This document shows, one piece after another, positions 33,411 through 42,240 of a stretch of 64,000 nt of DNA; within the stretch, counting starts at the first letter, position 1, and each line of letters begins with the position of its first letter. The translations under genes and the position numbers were made by a program. Source of the DNA: an uncultured Oscillibacter sp. (GTDB taxonomy: Bacteria; Bacillota; Clostridia; Oscillospirales; Oscillospiraceae); assembly GCA_910576865.1 (NCBI GenBank), contig CAJTKE010000003.1:1-64000 (forward strand), given 5' to 3'. Below the pieces are notes generated by a model. The model did no database searches, had not been told where the DNA came from, and saw nothing but the letters and a program-made list of their open reading frames with translations.

Positions 33411-34607
33411 CTATTCCTCCCGCAGGCGGAACGCCGCCTGGACGAAGTCCTCCACATCCTCCAGGCAATCGAAGCAGGCGATGGCCACCTGGTTCCCCAT
33501 GGTGCCCGCCAGGGCGTCGGGCATCCGGGTGAAGAGCCGGGCCCGGTTCCCGCACCGGGCTTCCAGCTCCCCCAGGGAGATGTCGTACCGATTCTCGTCC
33601 CGCCGTCCGGCGTAGACGCAGTAGCGGTGGGGCCCGTTGTAGGTGTGGCGCTGCTGGTCAAAGGCCACCATGTCCGCCCAGATGCGGTACACGTCGGCGC
33701 TCTGGCTGAAGTTCAGCATGTCCGGCGTGAAGCCCCCGGCGGGGCGCATGTTGACCTCCAGGGCCACGATGTCCCCCACCTCGCCCAGGCCCGCCTTGGC
33801 CCGGGTCAGGCGGAAGAACTCCAGGTGAAAGAACCGGCTGGCCGCGCCGAAGGCCTTCAAGGTGGCCTTTCCCGCGGCCTCCACGTCCGGGGGGACCTCC
33901 TTGTCCACATAGTAATAGGTGGGCACGTGCTTGTTCACCATGTCCATGATGGAGTTCCGGGTCACGTGGCTGGCGGCGAAGAGGACCTCTCCCTTGGAGT
34001 CACAGATACCGTCATAGGTGGTGACGGAGCCGGAGATGTATTCCTCCATGAGGTAGGGCGTTTCCGGCAGGGCCTTGAAAAAGCGCTCCATGTCGCCCTC
34101 GTTCTCCAGCTTCCAGGTGGCCACGGCCCCCACGCCGTTGTCCGGCTTCACCACCACGGGCCAGCCCGCCTCCCGGGCGAAGGCCAGCCCCGCCTCCAGA
34201 TCCGTCACCGGGGCGCAGCGGGCGCAGGGCACCCCGGCCTTTTTGTAGTATTCCTTCATGGCCAGCTTGCTCTTGTACTTCCCGATCTCGTGGGCCTTGG
34301 GCCCGGTGGTGATGTTGAAGTCCGTCCGCAGCCGGGCATCCAGCTCCAGCCAGTACTCGTTGTTGCTCTCCACCCAGTCGATCTTGCCGTACCGCCCGGT
34401 GAAGTGGCCCAGAGCCCGGAGGGGCTGGTCATAGTCCTCCAGGCTGTCCACCCGGTAGTACTCCGTCAGGGCCCACTTCAGGTCCGGGTGGAGGAAGTCA
34501 TAGGGCGCGTCCCCCACGCCCAGGACGTTGACGCCGTTCTCCCGGAGGCGGACGCAGAACCAGCGGTACGCCTCGGGGAAGTTGGGAGAGATGAAGACAA
34601 AATTCAC
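33411..34607 (-). CDS. ATP-grasp ligase
   Basis: A 398-residue enzyme starting at GTG 34607 behind AAAGGAGG. Residues 1-110 form the N-terminal domain (FVFISPNFPEAYRWFCVRLRENGVNVLGVG); the ATP-grasp core runs from about 110 to 310 (KAGVPCARCAPVTDLEAGL, WPVVVKPDNGVGAVATWKL, TPYLMEEYISGSVTTYDGI, VALEVNMRPAGGF with metal-binding Glu and Asn). ATP-grasp enzymes join a carboxylate to an amine or thiol through an acyl phosphate. No substrate can be named; there is no partner biosynthetic gene beside it. Confidence 0.85.
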   Translation of the reverse strand: MNFVFISPNFPEAYRWFCVRLRENGVNVLGVGDAPYDFLHPDLKWALTEYYRVDSLEDYDQPLRALGHFTGRYGKIDWVESNNEYWLELDARLRTDFNITTGPKAHEIGKYKSKLAMKEYYKKAGVPCARCAPVTDLEAGLAFAREAGWPVVVKPDNGVGAVATWKLENEGDMERFFKALPETPYLMEEYISGSVTTYDGICDSKGEVLFAASHVTRNSIMDMVNKHVPTYYYVDKEVPPDVEAAGKATLKAFGAASRFFHLEFFRLTRAKAGLGEVGDIVALEVNMRPAGGFTPDMLNFSQSADVYRIWADMVAFDQQRHTYNGPHRYCVYAGRRDENRYDISLGELEARCGNRARLFTRMPDALAGTMGNQVAIACFDCLEDVEDFVQAAFRLREE

Positions 34608-34696
34608 GGGGGCCTCCTTTCGTGCCGTCAGCCGTTCGGTTTAACGGTTTAAATGATAGCACTTCCAAGGGCAAAGCGCAAGTGGCAAATGCAAAA

Positions 34697-34722
34697 CCGG
34701 GGAGGCAAACCTCCCCGGCCTT
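34697..34722 (-). terminator. Terminator of the NCS2-PEBP unit
   Basis: Stem CCGGGGAGG/CCTCCCCGG with loop TTTG, followed by TTTTGC on the minus strand. Confidence 0.8.
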
Positions 34723-34728
34723 GTCTTC

Positions 34729-35196
34729 TCATCCGAATTGCGCCGTCAGGCTGCCCTGCTGCAGAATGTGGCCCTCCGCCGCCTTGAGGAAGTGCTTCTT
34801 CCGGGAGTTGGAGCTGAGCCCCAGGGCGCAGTCCAGGGCGTAAACCGTCAGCCGGTAGCGGTGGACGGCCCAGATGGGGGGCTTGGGCCCGGCGTAGCGG
34901 TGGACGCCGTAGGCCATGCCCTGAGTGACGCCGCTCTCCAGCCGGTCCCGCTGGGGGATGCCCCCGGGGATGACCTTCCGGGCCGGGAAGTTCCACATCA
35001 CCCAGTGGGTGAAGCCCTTCACCGGGTGGGACATATCCTCCAGGGTCACCGCCAGGGTCCTGGCCTGGGGGGACAGATTCTCCAGGACGATCTCCGGGGA
35101 CAGGTCCTTCCCCCGGCCGGTGTTGTCCAGGGGGAAGCGCCCGCCGTCCTCCAGGCCGGGGCAGCGGAAGCGCAGAATTTCAATCTCCATATCCAC
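34729..35196 (-). CDS. YbhB/YbcL (PEBP, Raf-kinase-inhibitor-like) family protein
   Basis: A 155-residue beta protein. PEBP marks are LSPEIVLENLSPQARTLAVTLEDMSHP, the FTHWVMWNFPA strand and GVHRYAGPKPP, which together line the small anion-binding pocket. No activity is known for the bacterial family. It starts at a GTG (35196) immediately after the permease stop; an in-frame ATG at 35190 is the alternative. Linkage to the NCS2 permease is only positional. Confidence 0.88.
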   Translation of the reverse strand: MDMEIEILRFRCPGLEDGGRFPLDNTGRGKDLSPEIVLENLSPQARTLAVTLEDMSHPVKGFTHWVMWNFPARKVIPGGIPQRDRLESGVTQGMAYGVHRYAGPKPPIWAVHRYRLTVYALDCALGLSSNSRKKHFLKAAEGHILQQGSLTAQFG

Positions 35197-35197
35197 C

Positions 35198-36562
35198 TCA
35201 GTCTCTCTCAGTCTTCTCTTTGGGAAGGATCAGGTTCAGCAGCACCGCCATCAGCGTGGCGATGACCACCGGGGACTTGCCGAAGATTATGGTGAAGCCC
35301 TCCGGGAACTGGCCCAGGGCTCCGCTGGCTTGGCTGACGCCCACGCCCAGGGCGGCGGACAGGCCCACGATGGTGGTGTTCCGGGCCGTCAGGCTCTGGG
35401 AGGCGATGAGCTTCATGCCCGTCATGGCGATGGTGGAGAAGACGGTGATGGTGGCCCCGCCCAGGACGCACTGGGGAATCGTGGTCAGCACCGCCGCGAA
35501 CTTGGGGGACAGCCCCGCCAGCAGCAGAAAGCCCCCGGTCATGGCGAAGACCACCCGGTTCACCACTTTGTTCGTCGTGACGATGCCCACGTTCTGGGAG
35601 TACGTGGCCGTGGGCAGGCCGCCGAAGAAGGCCGTCAGGATGTTGCTGAAGCCATAGGCGATGATACCGCCCTGGAGCTCCTGGTCCGTGGGGTCCCGGT
35701 CCAGGCCCCCCACGGTGGTGGCGGTGAAGTCCCCGATGGCCTGGATGGAGTTGATGGCGAAGAGCAGCCCGATGGCCACGCAGGAGGGCGGGTCGAAGCT
35801 GACGCCGAAGTGCATCACCCGGGGCAGGGAGAACCAGGCGGCGGGCCCCACCTCGGCGAAGGACACCATGCCGAAGAACATGGAGATCACATAGCCGCAG
35901 AGCATGCCGATCAGGATGGAAGCCAGCTTGCAGATGCCCCGGCCGTGGTTGTTCAGCAGCATGACGATGACCAGGGTCAGGACGGCCACCAGCCAGTTCT
36001 GCCAGGAGCCGTAGACCAGGGCCTCGGTCTGGCCCCTGGTCTCCACCACCAGCTGGTATGTATTGGCGGTGCCTCCCGCCATGTAGTTGATGGCCGTGGG
36101 GTAGAGGGACAATCCGATGGTGAAGACCACCGTACCGGTGATCACCGGCGGGAACAGGAGGCGGATCTTCTTCACAAACACGCCCACCACGATGGCGACG
36201 ATCCCGCCCACGATCATGGCCCCGGCCACGGCCCCCACGCCCCCGCCGGTGGAGGCGATGGCCTGCATGCTGGGCACGTAGGCGAAGCTGACGCCCATGA
36301 TCACCGGCAGGCCGGAGCCGAAGTACCGGTTCACCGGGTAGAGCTGAATCAGGGTGCACACGGCGGACATGACCAGGGAGGCCTGGATCAGCAGCACCTG
36401 ATCCCCCTGGCTCAGGCCGATGGCCCCGGCGATGATGATGGGCGGCGTGACGCAGCCCACGATCATGGCGACCAGATGCTGGAGGGACAGGGAGACGGCG
36501 GACCCGAGCGGGGGCGTGCCTCGGAGCTGGAACAGCGTCTGCTGGCGGTCGGAGCTTCTCAT
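35198..36562 (-). CDS. NCS2 family nucleobase/purine permease
   Basis: A 454-residue transporter with about 14 membrane segments of the uracil/xanthine/urate (NCS2) type. Recognisable features are SLQHLVAMIVGCVTPPIIIAGAIG at the N-terminus, the FGSGLPVIMGVSFAYVP half-helix, and IQAIGDFTATTVGGLDRDPTD with GLPTATYSQNVGIVTTNKV in the substrate region. It imports a purine or uracil with a cation. Given the ygeYW-arcC cluster 6 kb away, xanthine or urate is a reasonable guess, not a demonstration. Confidence 0.92.
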   Translation of the reverse strand: MRSSDRQQTLFQLRGTPPLGSAVSLSLQHLVAMIVGCVTPPIIIAGAIGLSQGDQVLLIQASLVMSAVCTLIQLYPVNRYFGSGLPVIMGVSFAYVPSMQAIASTGGGVGAVAGAMIVGGIVAIVVGVFVKKIRLLFPPVITGTVVFTIGLSLYPTAINYMAGGTANTYQLVVETRGQTEALVYGSWQNWLVAVLTLVIVMLLNNHGRGICKLASILIGMLCGYVISMFFGMVSFAEVGPAAWFSLPRVMHFGVSFDPPSCVAIGLLFAINSIQAIGDFTATTVGGLDRDPTDQELQGGIIAYGFSNILTAFFGGLPTATYSQNVGIVTTNKVVNRVVFAMTGGFLLLAGLSPKFAAVLTTIPQCVLGGATITVFSTIAMTGMKLIASQSLTARNTTIVGLSAALGVGVSQASGALGQFPEGFTIIFGKSPVVIATLMAVLLNLILPKEKTERD

Positions 36563-36674
36563 GGCGGGGTTCTCCTTCCTGTTTCTTTTTTCTGTTTATG
36601 GAGAGGGCGGGCCTCCGGAAAGGTCCACCTTTCTCAGTGTACAGGAGGGGAAACCGGATGTCAAGGACAAAACT

Positions 36675-37550
36675 TTACTCTTCAAAGGGGCCCAGGTCCC
36701 GGCGGAACTCGCCGTCCACCAGGAAACGGACCTCCTCCACCGCGTCCAGGGACCGCAGGGAGCTCTCCAGCGCCCGGAGGGCGGTGCGGACCGCGCCGTC
36801 CTCCAGCCCCTCCAGCAGGGCGGAGGAGAGGTTGACATAGCAGGTGGCCTCCTCCAGCCAGACGGACTTCACCTGGAAGCCCTCCGGCAGGGGGCTGAGC
36901 AGGCCGTCCCGGTCCTCCGGCCGGCTCTCCAGGGCCCTGGCCACGGCGGAAACCTGGGTGTCCCCCTCGTAGAGGTCCAGGGTCTGCTCCACCGGAATCA
37001 GGGCGCCGTCCTGGTTCAGGAAGCGGAGCCGGGCGTCCACGGTGGTGACCACGTCCTCCTCCGGGGTCAGCAGGACCTCCCGGATGTTCAGCACCTGCCG
37101 CTCCCGATAGGCCAGCTCCCGCCCCCGGGCGGTGATCTGGACGGAGGAGATCTCCGGTATCTGGGCCAGGGTCAGGGCGATGGCGCTGTCCGCCAGGGTC
37201 AGGGCCACGCCGGACAGGCTCTCATAGGACGGGGACAGGTCCACCAGGGCCCGGTCCCCGTCGATCTCCAGGGACAGCAGCGTGGTCCCGGCGGGAAGGG
37301 CGCTTTTCAGCGTCTCGTCGGCGGGGCCCTTCAAAAGCTCGTTCAGCAGCGCCTCCGCCAGACGGCGGGAGGTGTCGGTCTCGCTGTCGTAGAGGTACAC
37401 GGTCTCCGTGCGGAAGGGGGCCTCTCCGGCGGAGTAGGTCAGGTCCGCCTCCTGGAAATAGAGCTGGTAGGCGGTGCGGGCGGGCTCCTCCCGCCGGCAG
37501 CCGGACAGCAGGAGCAGGGGGAGCAGCAGAAGGCAGAGCCGTTTTTTCAC
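36675..37550 (-). CDS. GerMN domain lipoprotein
   Basis: A 291-residue lipoprotein starting at GTG 37550, which overlaps the histidine kinase stop by 4 nt. Signal KKRLCLLLLPLLLLSGC with lipobox LSGC. It contains two GerMN repeats: LLNELLKGPADETLKSALPAGTTLLSLEIDGDRALVDLS and a second ending VKSVWLEEATCYVNLS. GerMN domains occur in spore germination protein GerM and in lipoproteins next to two-component systems (LpqB-like), where they are thought to modulate the sensor. This gene follows the kinase in the same unit. Confidence 0.9.
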   Translation of the reverse strand: MKKRLCLLLLPLLLLSGCRREEPARTAYQLYFQEADLTYSAGEAPFRTETVYLYDSETDTSRRLAEALLNELLKGPADETLKSALPAGTTLLSLEIDGDRALVDLSPSYESLSGVALTLADSAIALTLAQIPEISSVQITARGRELAYRERQVLNIREVLLTPEEDVVTTVDARLRFLNQDGALIPVEQTLDLYEGDTQVSAVARALESRPEDRDGLLSPLPEGFQVKSVWLEEATCYVNLSSALLEGLEDGAVRTALRALESSLRSLDAVEEVRFLVDGEFRRDLGPFEE

Positions 37551-38923
37551 GCTTCCTCCCTCCTCTCCAGGGCGGGCCAGCGGACGGTGAACACCGCGCC
37601 GCCGCCGGACCGGTTGGCGGCCTCCACGGAGCCGCCCCGGCGCTTCACCGTGTCGCTGACGATGGACAGCCCCAGGCCCGTGCCCCCCGCGGCCCGGGAC
37701 CGGGCCTTGTCCACCCGGTAAAAGCGCTCGAAAATCCGGGGCAGGTCCGCCTCGGGGATGCCCGCGCCGTTGTCCGCCACGGACAGGACCACCCGGTCCC
37801 CCGCCCGCTCCAGGGAGACCTGGACGCTTCCGCCGATGGCGGAGTATTTCACCGCGTTGTCCACCAGATTGTAAATGACCTGATGGGTCTCGTCCCGGGT
37901 GCCCAGGACCACGCACTCCCCCCCGGCGGAGTAGGTCAGATCCACGCCCTTCTCCTGGGCCACCAGATTCATCATCCGCATGACCTGCTCCAGAACCGGC
38001 AGGATGTCCACCGCCGCCGGCGGGTCCAGGACGCCGCTGTCCAGCCGGGTCAGGCGGAGGAGGTCCTCCGTGATGCGGGACAGGCGCTCCGCCTCCCGGC
38101 CGATGTCGGTGACGAACTCCCGGGTGGTGGCCGGGTCGATGTCCTCCGTCTGCAAAATGGAATCCGAGAGGAGGCGGATGGCCGCCAGGGGGGTCTTCAG
38201 CTCGTGGGACGCGTCGGAGACGAAGCGGCGGCGGGCGGTCTCCGTGGTCTGGAGGCGGTCCGTCAGGCTGTTGAACTCATAGCCGATCTGGGCGATCTCG
38301 TCCCGGCCCCGGATGTCCGCCCGATGGCTGTAGGCCCCCTCCCGGACCTGCCGGATGGCGGTGAGGAGCAGGCCGATCTTGCGGGTCAGGGCCTTGGACA
38401 GCACCAGGCTCAGCACCAGCACCAGGGCCCCCACCACGGCGGACAGGCGCAGCAGCGTCTCCTGCAATCCGGTGAGCAGGGCGGCCTGCTGGGTGTCGTA
38501 CTCATAGGCGTAGACCGCGCCGATGACCTGGCTCTGGTACATGACGGGAGAGGAGGCCCGGCTGCGGAAGGCCCCCCGCTTGTAAGTACAGCTGAACGCG
38601 TCATAGCCCTGCAGGGCCCGGACGATCTCCGTGTACAGCGCCAGATACCCCACGGCGGAGCCGGTCTCCCGGGTGTCGTAAAGCACCCGGCCCGCCCCGT
38701 CGGTGACCAGGATGCGGGAAAGGCCCGACTCCTCCGCCACCGCCATGGCGTCGGCCACGTTCTCCTCCGTCAGGGGGGAGAGGCCGGAGAGGGCGTTCAC
38801 CATGACGGAGACGCTGCTCTGGAGGTTGGTGGCCTTGGAGCGGAAGACCAGGTCCTCCGACACCAGCAGGGGATAGGTGTTCAGCAGCACCAGCACCGCC
38901 AGGATGACGGCGATGTAGCTCAC
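37547..38923 (-). CDS. Sensor histidine kinase
   Basis: At least 458 residues: N-terminal membrane helix (VSYIAVILAVLVLLNTY), an extracytoplasmic sensor of about 135 residues, a second helix (LRLSAVVGALVLVLSLVLS), HAMP linker, HisKA with phospho-accepting His in FVSDASHELKTPLAAI, and HATPase (NLVDNAVKYSA, VADNGAGIPEADL, GTGLGLSIV). The GTG at 38923 has no ribosome site, and the frame stays open upstream into the response regulator end, so the true N-terminus may be slightly longer (...GSLQFRFGVSYI). It follows its response regulator by 50 nt. It is of the PhoR/WalK-like type; the stimulus is unknown. Confidence 0.93.
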   Translation of the reverse strand: MSYIAVILAVLVLLNTYPLLVSEDLVFRSKATNLQSSVSVMVNALSGLSPLTEENVADAMAVAEESGLSRILVTDGAGRVLYDTRETGSAVGYLALYTEIVRALQGYDAFSCTYKRGAFRSRASSPVMYQSQVIGAVYAYEYDTQQAALLTGLQETLLRLSAVVGALVLVLSLVLSKALTRKIGLLLTAIRQVREGAYSHRADIRGRDEIAQIGYEFNSLTDRLQTTETARRRFVSDASHELKTPLAAIRLLSDSILQTEDIDPATTREFVTDIGREAERLSRITEDLLRLTRLDSGVLDPPAAVDILPVLEQVMRMMNLVAQEKGVDLTYSAGGECVVLGTRDETHQVIYNLVDNAVKYSAIGGSVQVSLERAGDRVVLSVADNGAGIPEADLPRIFERFYRVDKARSRAAGGTGLGLSIVSDTVKRRGGSVEAANRSGGGAVFTVRWPALERREEA

Positions 38924-38972
38924 GCCGAAGCGGAACTGCAGGCTGCCCCAATAGGGGCGCCCGCTCTCTCGT

Positions 38973-39650
38973 TCACTCCTTGAAATAGTACCCCACCCCC
39001 CACTTGGTGCAGATGTGGTCCGGCTCCGCCGGGTTCTCCTCCAGCTTCTCCCGGAGGCGGCGGATGTGAACGTCCACCGTCCGGTAATCCCCGGCGTAGC
39101 TGTAGCCCCAGACCACGTTCATGAGGTTCTCCCGGCTGTAGACCCGCCGGGGGTTGCGCATCAGAAGCTCGATGAGGTCGTACTCCTTGGCGGTGAGGTC
39201 CACGGGGGTGTCCCCCCGGGCGGCGGAGCGCTCCTCCGTGTTCAGGGTGATGCCCCCGGCGGTCAGGACGCTGCCCCGGGTCCGCTGGACCCCGGCGGCC
39301 CGGCGGAGCAGGGCCCGGACCCGGGCCTTCAGCTCCAGGATGTTGAAGGGCTTGGTCAGGTAGTCGTCCGCCCCGCACTCAAAGCCCATCAGCTTGTCCG
39401 CGTCCTCGCTCTTGGCGGTCAGCATGATGATGGGCACGTTGGAGAACTCCCGGATGCGCATGCACGCCTCCAGCCCGTCCACCTCCGGCATCATCAGATC
39501 CAGGATCATGAGGTCCAGCTTCCCCTCCCGGGCCAGCTCCACGGCGGCGGCGCCGTCATAGGCGCACTCCACCTCATAGCCCTCGTTCTCCAGATTGAAC
39601 TTGATCCCCTTCACCAGGGTCCGCTCGTCATCCACCACCAGTATCTTCAT
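38973..39650 (-). CDS. OmpR/PhoB-type response regulator
   Basis: A 225-residue regulator. Receiver domain 1-118 with the acidic pair DDE at 7-9, phospho-acceptor Asp in LDLMILDLMMPEV, and Lys in YLTKPF. Winged-helix output domain 130-225 (VDLTAKEYDLIELLMRNPRRVYSRENLMNVVWG, RTVDVHIRRLREKL, TKWGVGYYF). The start overlaps the ComEA-like gene stop by 4 nt. It pairs with the histidine kinase downstream. Confidence 0.95.
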   Translation of the reverse strand: MKILVVDDERTLVKGIKFNLENEGYEVECAYDGAAAVELAREGKLDLMILDLMMPEVDGLEACMRIREFSNVPIIMLTAKSEDADKLMGFECGADDYLTKPFNILELKARVRALLRRAAGVQRTRGSVLTAGGITLNTEERSAARGDTPVDLTAKEYDLIELLMRNPRRVYSRENLMNVVWGYSYAGDYRTVDVHIRRLREKLEENPAEPDHICTKWGVGYYFKE

Positions 39651-40021
39651 TCGATATCCTCCACTGTCACAAGGCCCTCCAGCGCCATCAGCCTGCCCTG
39701 GCCGATGCCGGGGACCTCCGTCAAATCCTCCACGGTTTCAAAGGGCCCGTGCTCCTCCCTGTGCTTCACGATCCGCGCCGCCAGCTCCTCCCCGATGCCG
39801 GGGAGGGTCCGCAGGGCCTCCTCGTCCGCGGCGTTCAGGTCCAGGGGCGACGGGTCCGGGCGGACCTCCTCCACCGGGGCGGTCAGGCCCGTCTCCACGG
39901 AGGCCGGGGCCCCCAGCGCCGCCCGGTCCCGGAAAAACAGCCCCAGGAGCAGGCATAAAAACGCCCCCGTCAGCCCCAGCAGGACCCACTCGCCCCGGGC
40001 GGCGCTTCGGCGCTTCTCCAT
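39647..40021 (-). CDS. comEA: ComEA-like helix-hairpin-helix protein
   Basis: A 124-residue protein: N-terminal membrane helix (GEWVLLGLTGAFLCLLLGLFF), a linker, then a helix-hairpin-helix DNA-binding domain (LDLNAADEEALRTLPGIGEELAARIVKHREEHG, LTEVPGIGQGRLMALEG). ComEA binds incoming DNA outside the membrane during transformation. Here it heads a two-component operon instead of a comEA-comEC operon, and comFC is 9 kb away. Whether it works in DNA uptake is not certain. Start 40021 has GGAGGAACG. Confidence 0.82.
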   Translation of the reverse strand: MEKRRSAARGEWVLLGLTGAFLCLLLGLFFRDRAALGAPASVETGLTAPVEEVRPDPSPLDLNAADEEALRTLPGIGEELAARIVKHREEHGPFETVEDLTEVPGIGQGRLMALEGLVTVEDIE

Positions 40022-40139
40022 GGTTGCGTTCCTCCGTTTTATTTGGTATACTGTAAGGGAAAATGTCGGACGGCGGCGGGAAGCCGCCGGTTCCGCCCCT
40101 TGGCAGGGACTATTATACCACATATATTGGGGGATGGAC

Positions 40140-41507
40140 ATGAAAACAAAGCGCTTTTTATCAGTTTTTTTCCTGGCCCTTCTGCTGGTGGGACAGCTGG
40201 CTGTCCCCGCTCAGGCGGCCCGGGTGTCGGACCCGTCCGTGGAGGCGAAGGCCGCGCTGCTGGTGGACCGGAAAACCGGGGCGGTGCTCTACGCCATGAA
40301 CGAGCACGACGAGCTCTATCCCGCCAGCCTCACCAAGATCATGACCTGCCTGCTGGTGCTGGAGGCCGTGGACGAGGGGCGGCTGAAGATGAGCCAGGAG
40401 GTCACCGCCACCCCCACGGCCCTGGAGGGTCTGGCGGAGGACGGCAGCACCGCCGGCATCGAGGCGGGGGAGGTCCTGACGGTGGAGGAGCTGCTGTACT
40501 GCCTGATGGTGGTCTCCGCCAACGAGGCCGGGGCCATCCTGGCGGAGCGGCTCTCCGGCAGCGTGGAGAGCTTCGTGGACCGGATGAACGCCAAGGCGGA
40601 GGAGCTGGGCTGTGAGGAAACCCACTTCATGAACCCCCACGGCTACCACGACTCCCAGCACTACACCTCCGCCTGGGACCTGTACCTCATCACCAGGGCG
40701 GCGCTGGAGTACCCCATGTTCATGACCATCTGCGACGCCAGCTCCCACACCGTCCCGGCCACCAACATGTCCGAGGAGCGGGTGCTGAACAACACCAATT
40801 TCCTCATCCGCAGCGGCCGGGAATATTACAACGCCGACGTCCACGGCGTCAAGACCGGGTCCCATTCCATGGCGGGAAACTGCCTCGTCACCACGGCCCA
40901 GCACGCCAGCATGGACCTCCTCTGCGTCATCCTGGGGGCGGAGCGGACCCAGGACGAGAAGGGCACCTGGTGGACCTACAGCTTCGTGTACACGGACAAG
41001 CTCTACAACTGGGCCTTTGACAACTTCTCCTACCAGACGGTTCTGAAGGAGGACGACGTGGCCGGGGAGGCCCCGGTGTCCTTGTCCTCCACGGACCACG
41101 TGACCCTCCGCCCCGCCACGGCGGTGGAGCTGCTCCTCCCCAAGGGAACGGAGCTGGAGGAGCTGGAGAAAACCGTCACCCTGAAATCCGACCCGGCGGA
41201 GGCCCCCATCGCCGAGGGGGACGTGCTGGGCTCCATGACCGTCTCCCTGGACGGGGAGGAGCTGGCGGAGGTGGACCTGCTGGCCTACACCAGCGTGGAA
41301 GCCTCCCGGCTGCGCATCCTCTGGCGGGACGTGAAGAATTTCCTCTCCACCACTACCGCCAAGGTCATCCTGGGCGTGCTCCTGGCGCTGGCCGTGGTCT
41401 TCGGCGTCTGGCGGCTGCTGTTCAGCCGCCGCCGCTCCCGCTACGGCCGGGGCCGGGGCGCCGGGGGCCGCCGGGGCGGGTACCGGGGGTCCAGGAAGCG
41501 GCGCTGA
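40140..41507 (+). CDS. D-alanyl-D-alanine carboxypeptidase (PBP5/DacF type)
   Basis: A 455-residue exported penicillin-binding protein that trims the terminal D-Ala of peptidoglycan stem peptides. Signal peptide 1-28 (LSVFFLALLLVGQLAVPAQA); catalytic Ser63-x-x-Lys66 in PASLTK, SAN at 126-128 and KTG at 238-240. The PBP5_C-like domain follows, then a C-terminal membrane helix (VILGVLLALAVVFGVW) and a strongly basic tail rich in Arg and Gly. ATG 40140 is preferred over ATG 40134 because the GGGGG site would otherwise touch the start. Divergent from the comEA unit. Confidence 0.93.
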   Translation: MKTKRFLSVFFLALLLVGQLAVPAQAARVSDPSVEAKAALLVDRKTGAVLYAMNEHDELYPASLTKIMTCLLVLEAVDEGRLKMSQEVTATPTALEGLAEDGSTAGIEAGEVLTVEELLYCLMVVSANEAGAILAERLSGSVESFVDRMNAKAEELGCEETHFMNPHGYHDSQHYTSAWDLYLITRAALEYPMFMTICDASSHTVPATNMSEERVLNNTNFLIRSGREYYNADVHGVKTGSHSMAGNCLVTTAQHASMDLLCVILGAERTQDEKGTWWTYSFVYTDKLYNWAFDNFSYQTVLKEDDVAGEAPVSLSSTDHVTLRPATAVELLLPKGTELEELEKTVTLKSDPAEAPIAEGDVLGSMTVSLDGEELAEVDLLAYTSVEASRLRILWRDVKNFLSTTTAKVILGVLLALAVVFGVWRLLFSRRRSRYGRGRGAGGRRGGYRGSRKRR

Positions 41508-41514
41508 AACAAGA

Positions 41515-41547
41515 ACAGAGGCTGTCCGGGGACAGCCTCTGTTTTTT
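41515..41547. terminator. Bidirectional terminator after the carboxypeptidase
   Basis: 13-bp stem ACAGAGGCTGTCC/GGACAGCCTCTGT followed by T6 on the plus strand; the convergent nitroreductase also ends here. Confidence 0.88.
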
Positions 41548-41555
41548 GCCGTGGG

Positions 41556-42068
41556 TCACAGATACTTCACCAGCTCCTCCAGGGGCTTCCGGTCCGTGTG
41601 GAGCCGGGCGGGGTGGGCGCCCTCCGCCGGGTAGCCCAGGGGCAGCAGGGCGATGGGAACCGTGCCCGCCATCTCGGGGAAGGCCTCCAGCAGCTTCTCC
41701 GGCTGGAAGAACCCGACGTAAGTGGTGCCCAGGCCCAGGTCCGCCGCCTGGAGCATCATCTGAGCGGCGGCGATGGCGGCGTCGATCTCCCCGTGTTCCT
41801 TGCCGTCGTACTCCCGCTTCCAGGAGACGGCGGGGTCATAGCACACCGCCAGAATCACCGGCGGATTGAAGTGGGACCCGGCGCAGGCGTCCGCCTTCTC
41901 CAGGGCCTCGGGGCTCTGGAGGACGAAGACGCGCTGGGGCTGGTAGTTGTGGGCCGTGGGGGCGTTCCGCCCGGCCTCCAGGATCAGGTCCAGCTTGTCC
42001 TGTTCCACGGGCCGGGAATCGAACTTGCGCAGGGAGTACCGCGCGGCGGAGAGGGCTTGAAAGTCCAT
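41556..42068 (-). CDS. Nitroreductase family flavoprotein
   Basis: A 170-residue FMN-dependent oxidoreductase. FMN-binding pattern ARYSLRKFDSRPVEQDKL at the N-terminus, LILEAGRNAPTAHNYQPQRV, and AAQMMLQAADLGLGTTYVG, LGYPAEG near the end. Start at 42068 has AGAGGTAACG upstream. Such enzymes reduce nitro, quinone or enone compounds with NAD(P)H; the substrate here is unknown. Single gene. Confidence 0.9.
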   Translation of the reverse strand: MDFQALSAARYSLRKFDSRPVEQDKLDLILEAGRNAPTAHNYQPQRVFVLQSPEALEKADACAGSHFNPPVILAVCYDPAVSWKREYDGKEHGEIDAAIAAAQMMLQAADLGLGTTYVGFFQPEKLLEAFPEMAGTVPIALLPLGYPAEGAHPARLHTDRKPLEELVKYL

Positions 42069-42159
42069 AGTCGTTACCTCTTTCTCATCAAAATGGTGAT
42101 ACCGGAAGTGTATCACAAATTTCCCCCCGGCGCAATCCGTTCCTCCCCCGAAATAAGGG

Positions 42160-42188
42160 GTGACAAGCGCCGGAAAGTCTGCTATACT
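42160..42188 (+). promoter_or_regulatory. Promoter of thrH-DUF1015
   Basis: GTGACA (42160-42165), 17 nt, TATACT (42183-42188), 52 nt before the thrH start. Confidence 0.6.
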
Positions 42189-42240
42189 GTAACGTGGAGA
42201 AAATAGTTCCCAAATTATGGAACACCAAGGAGAAGTGACT

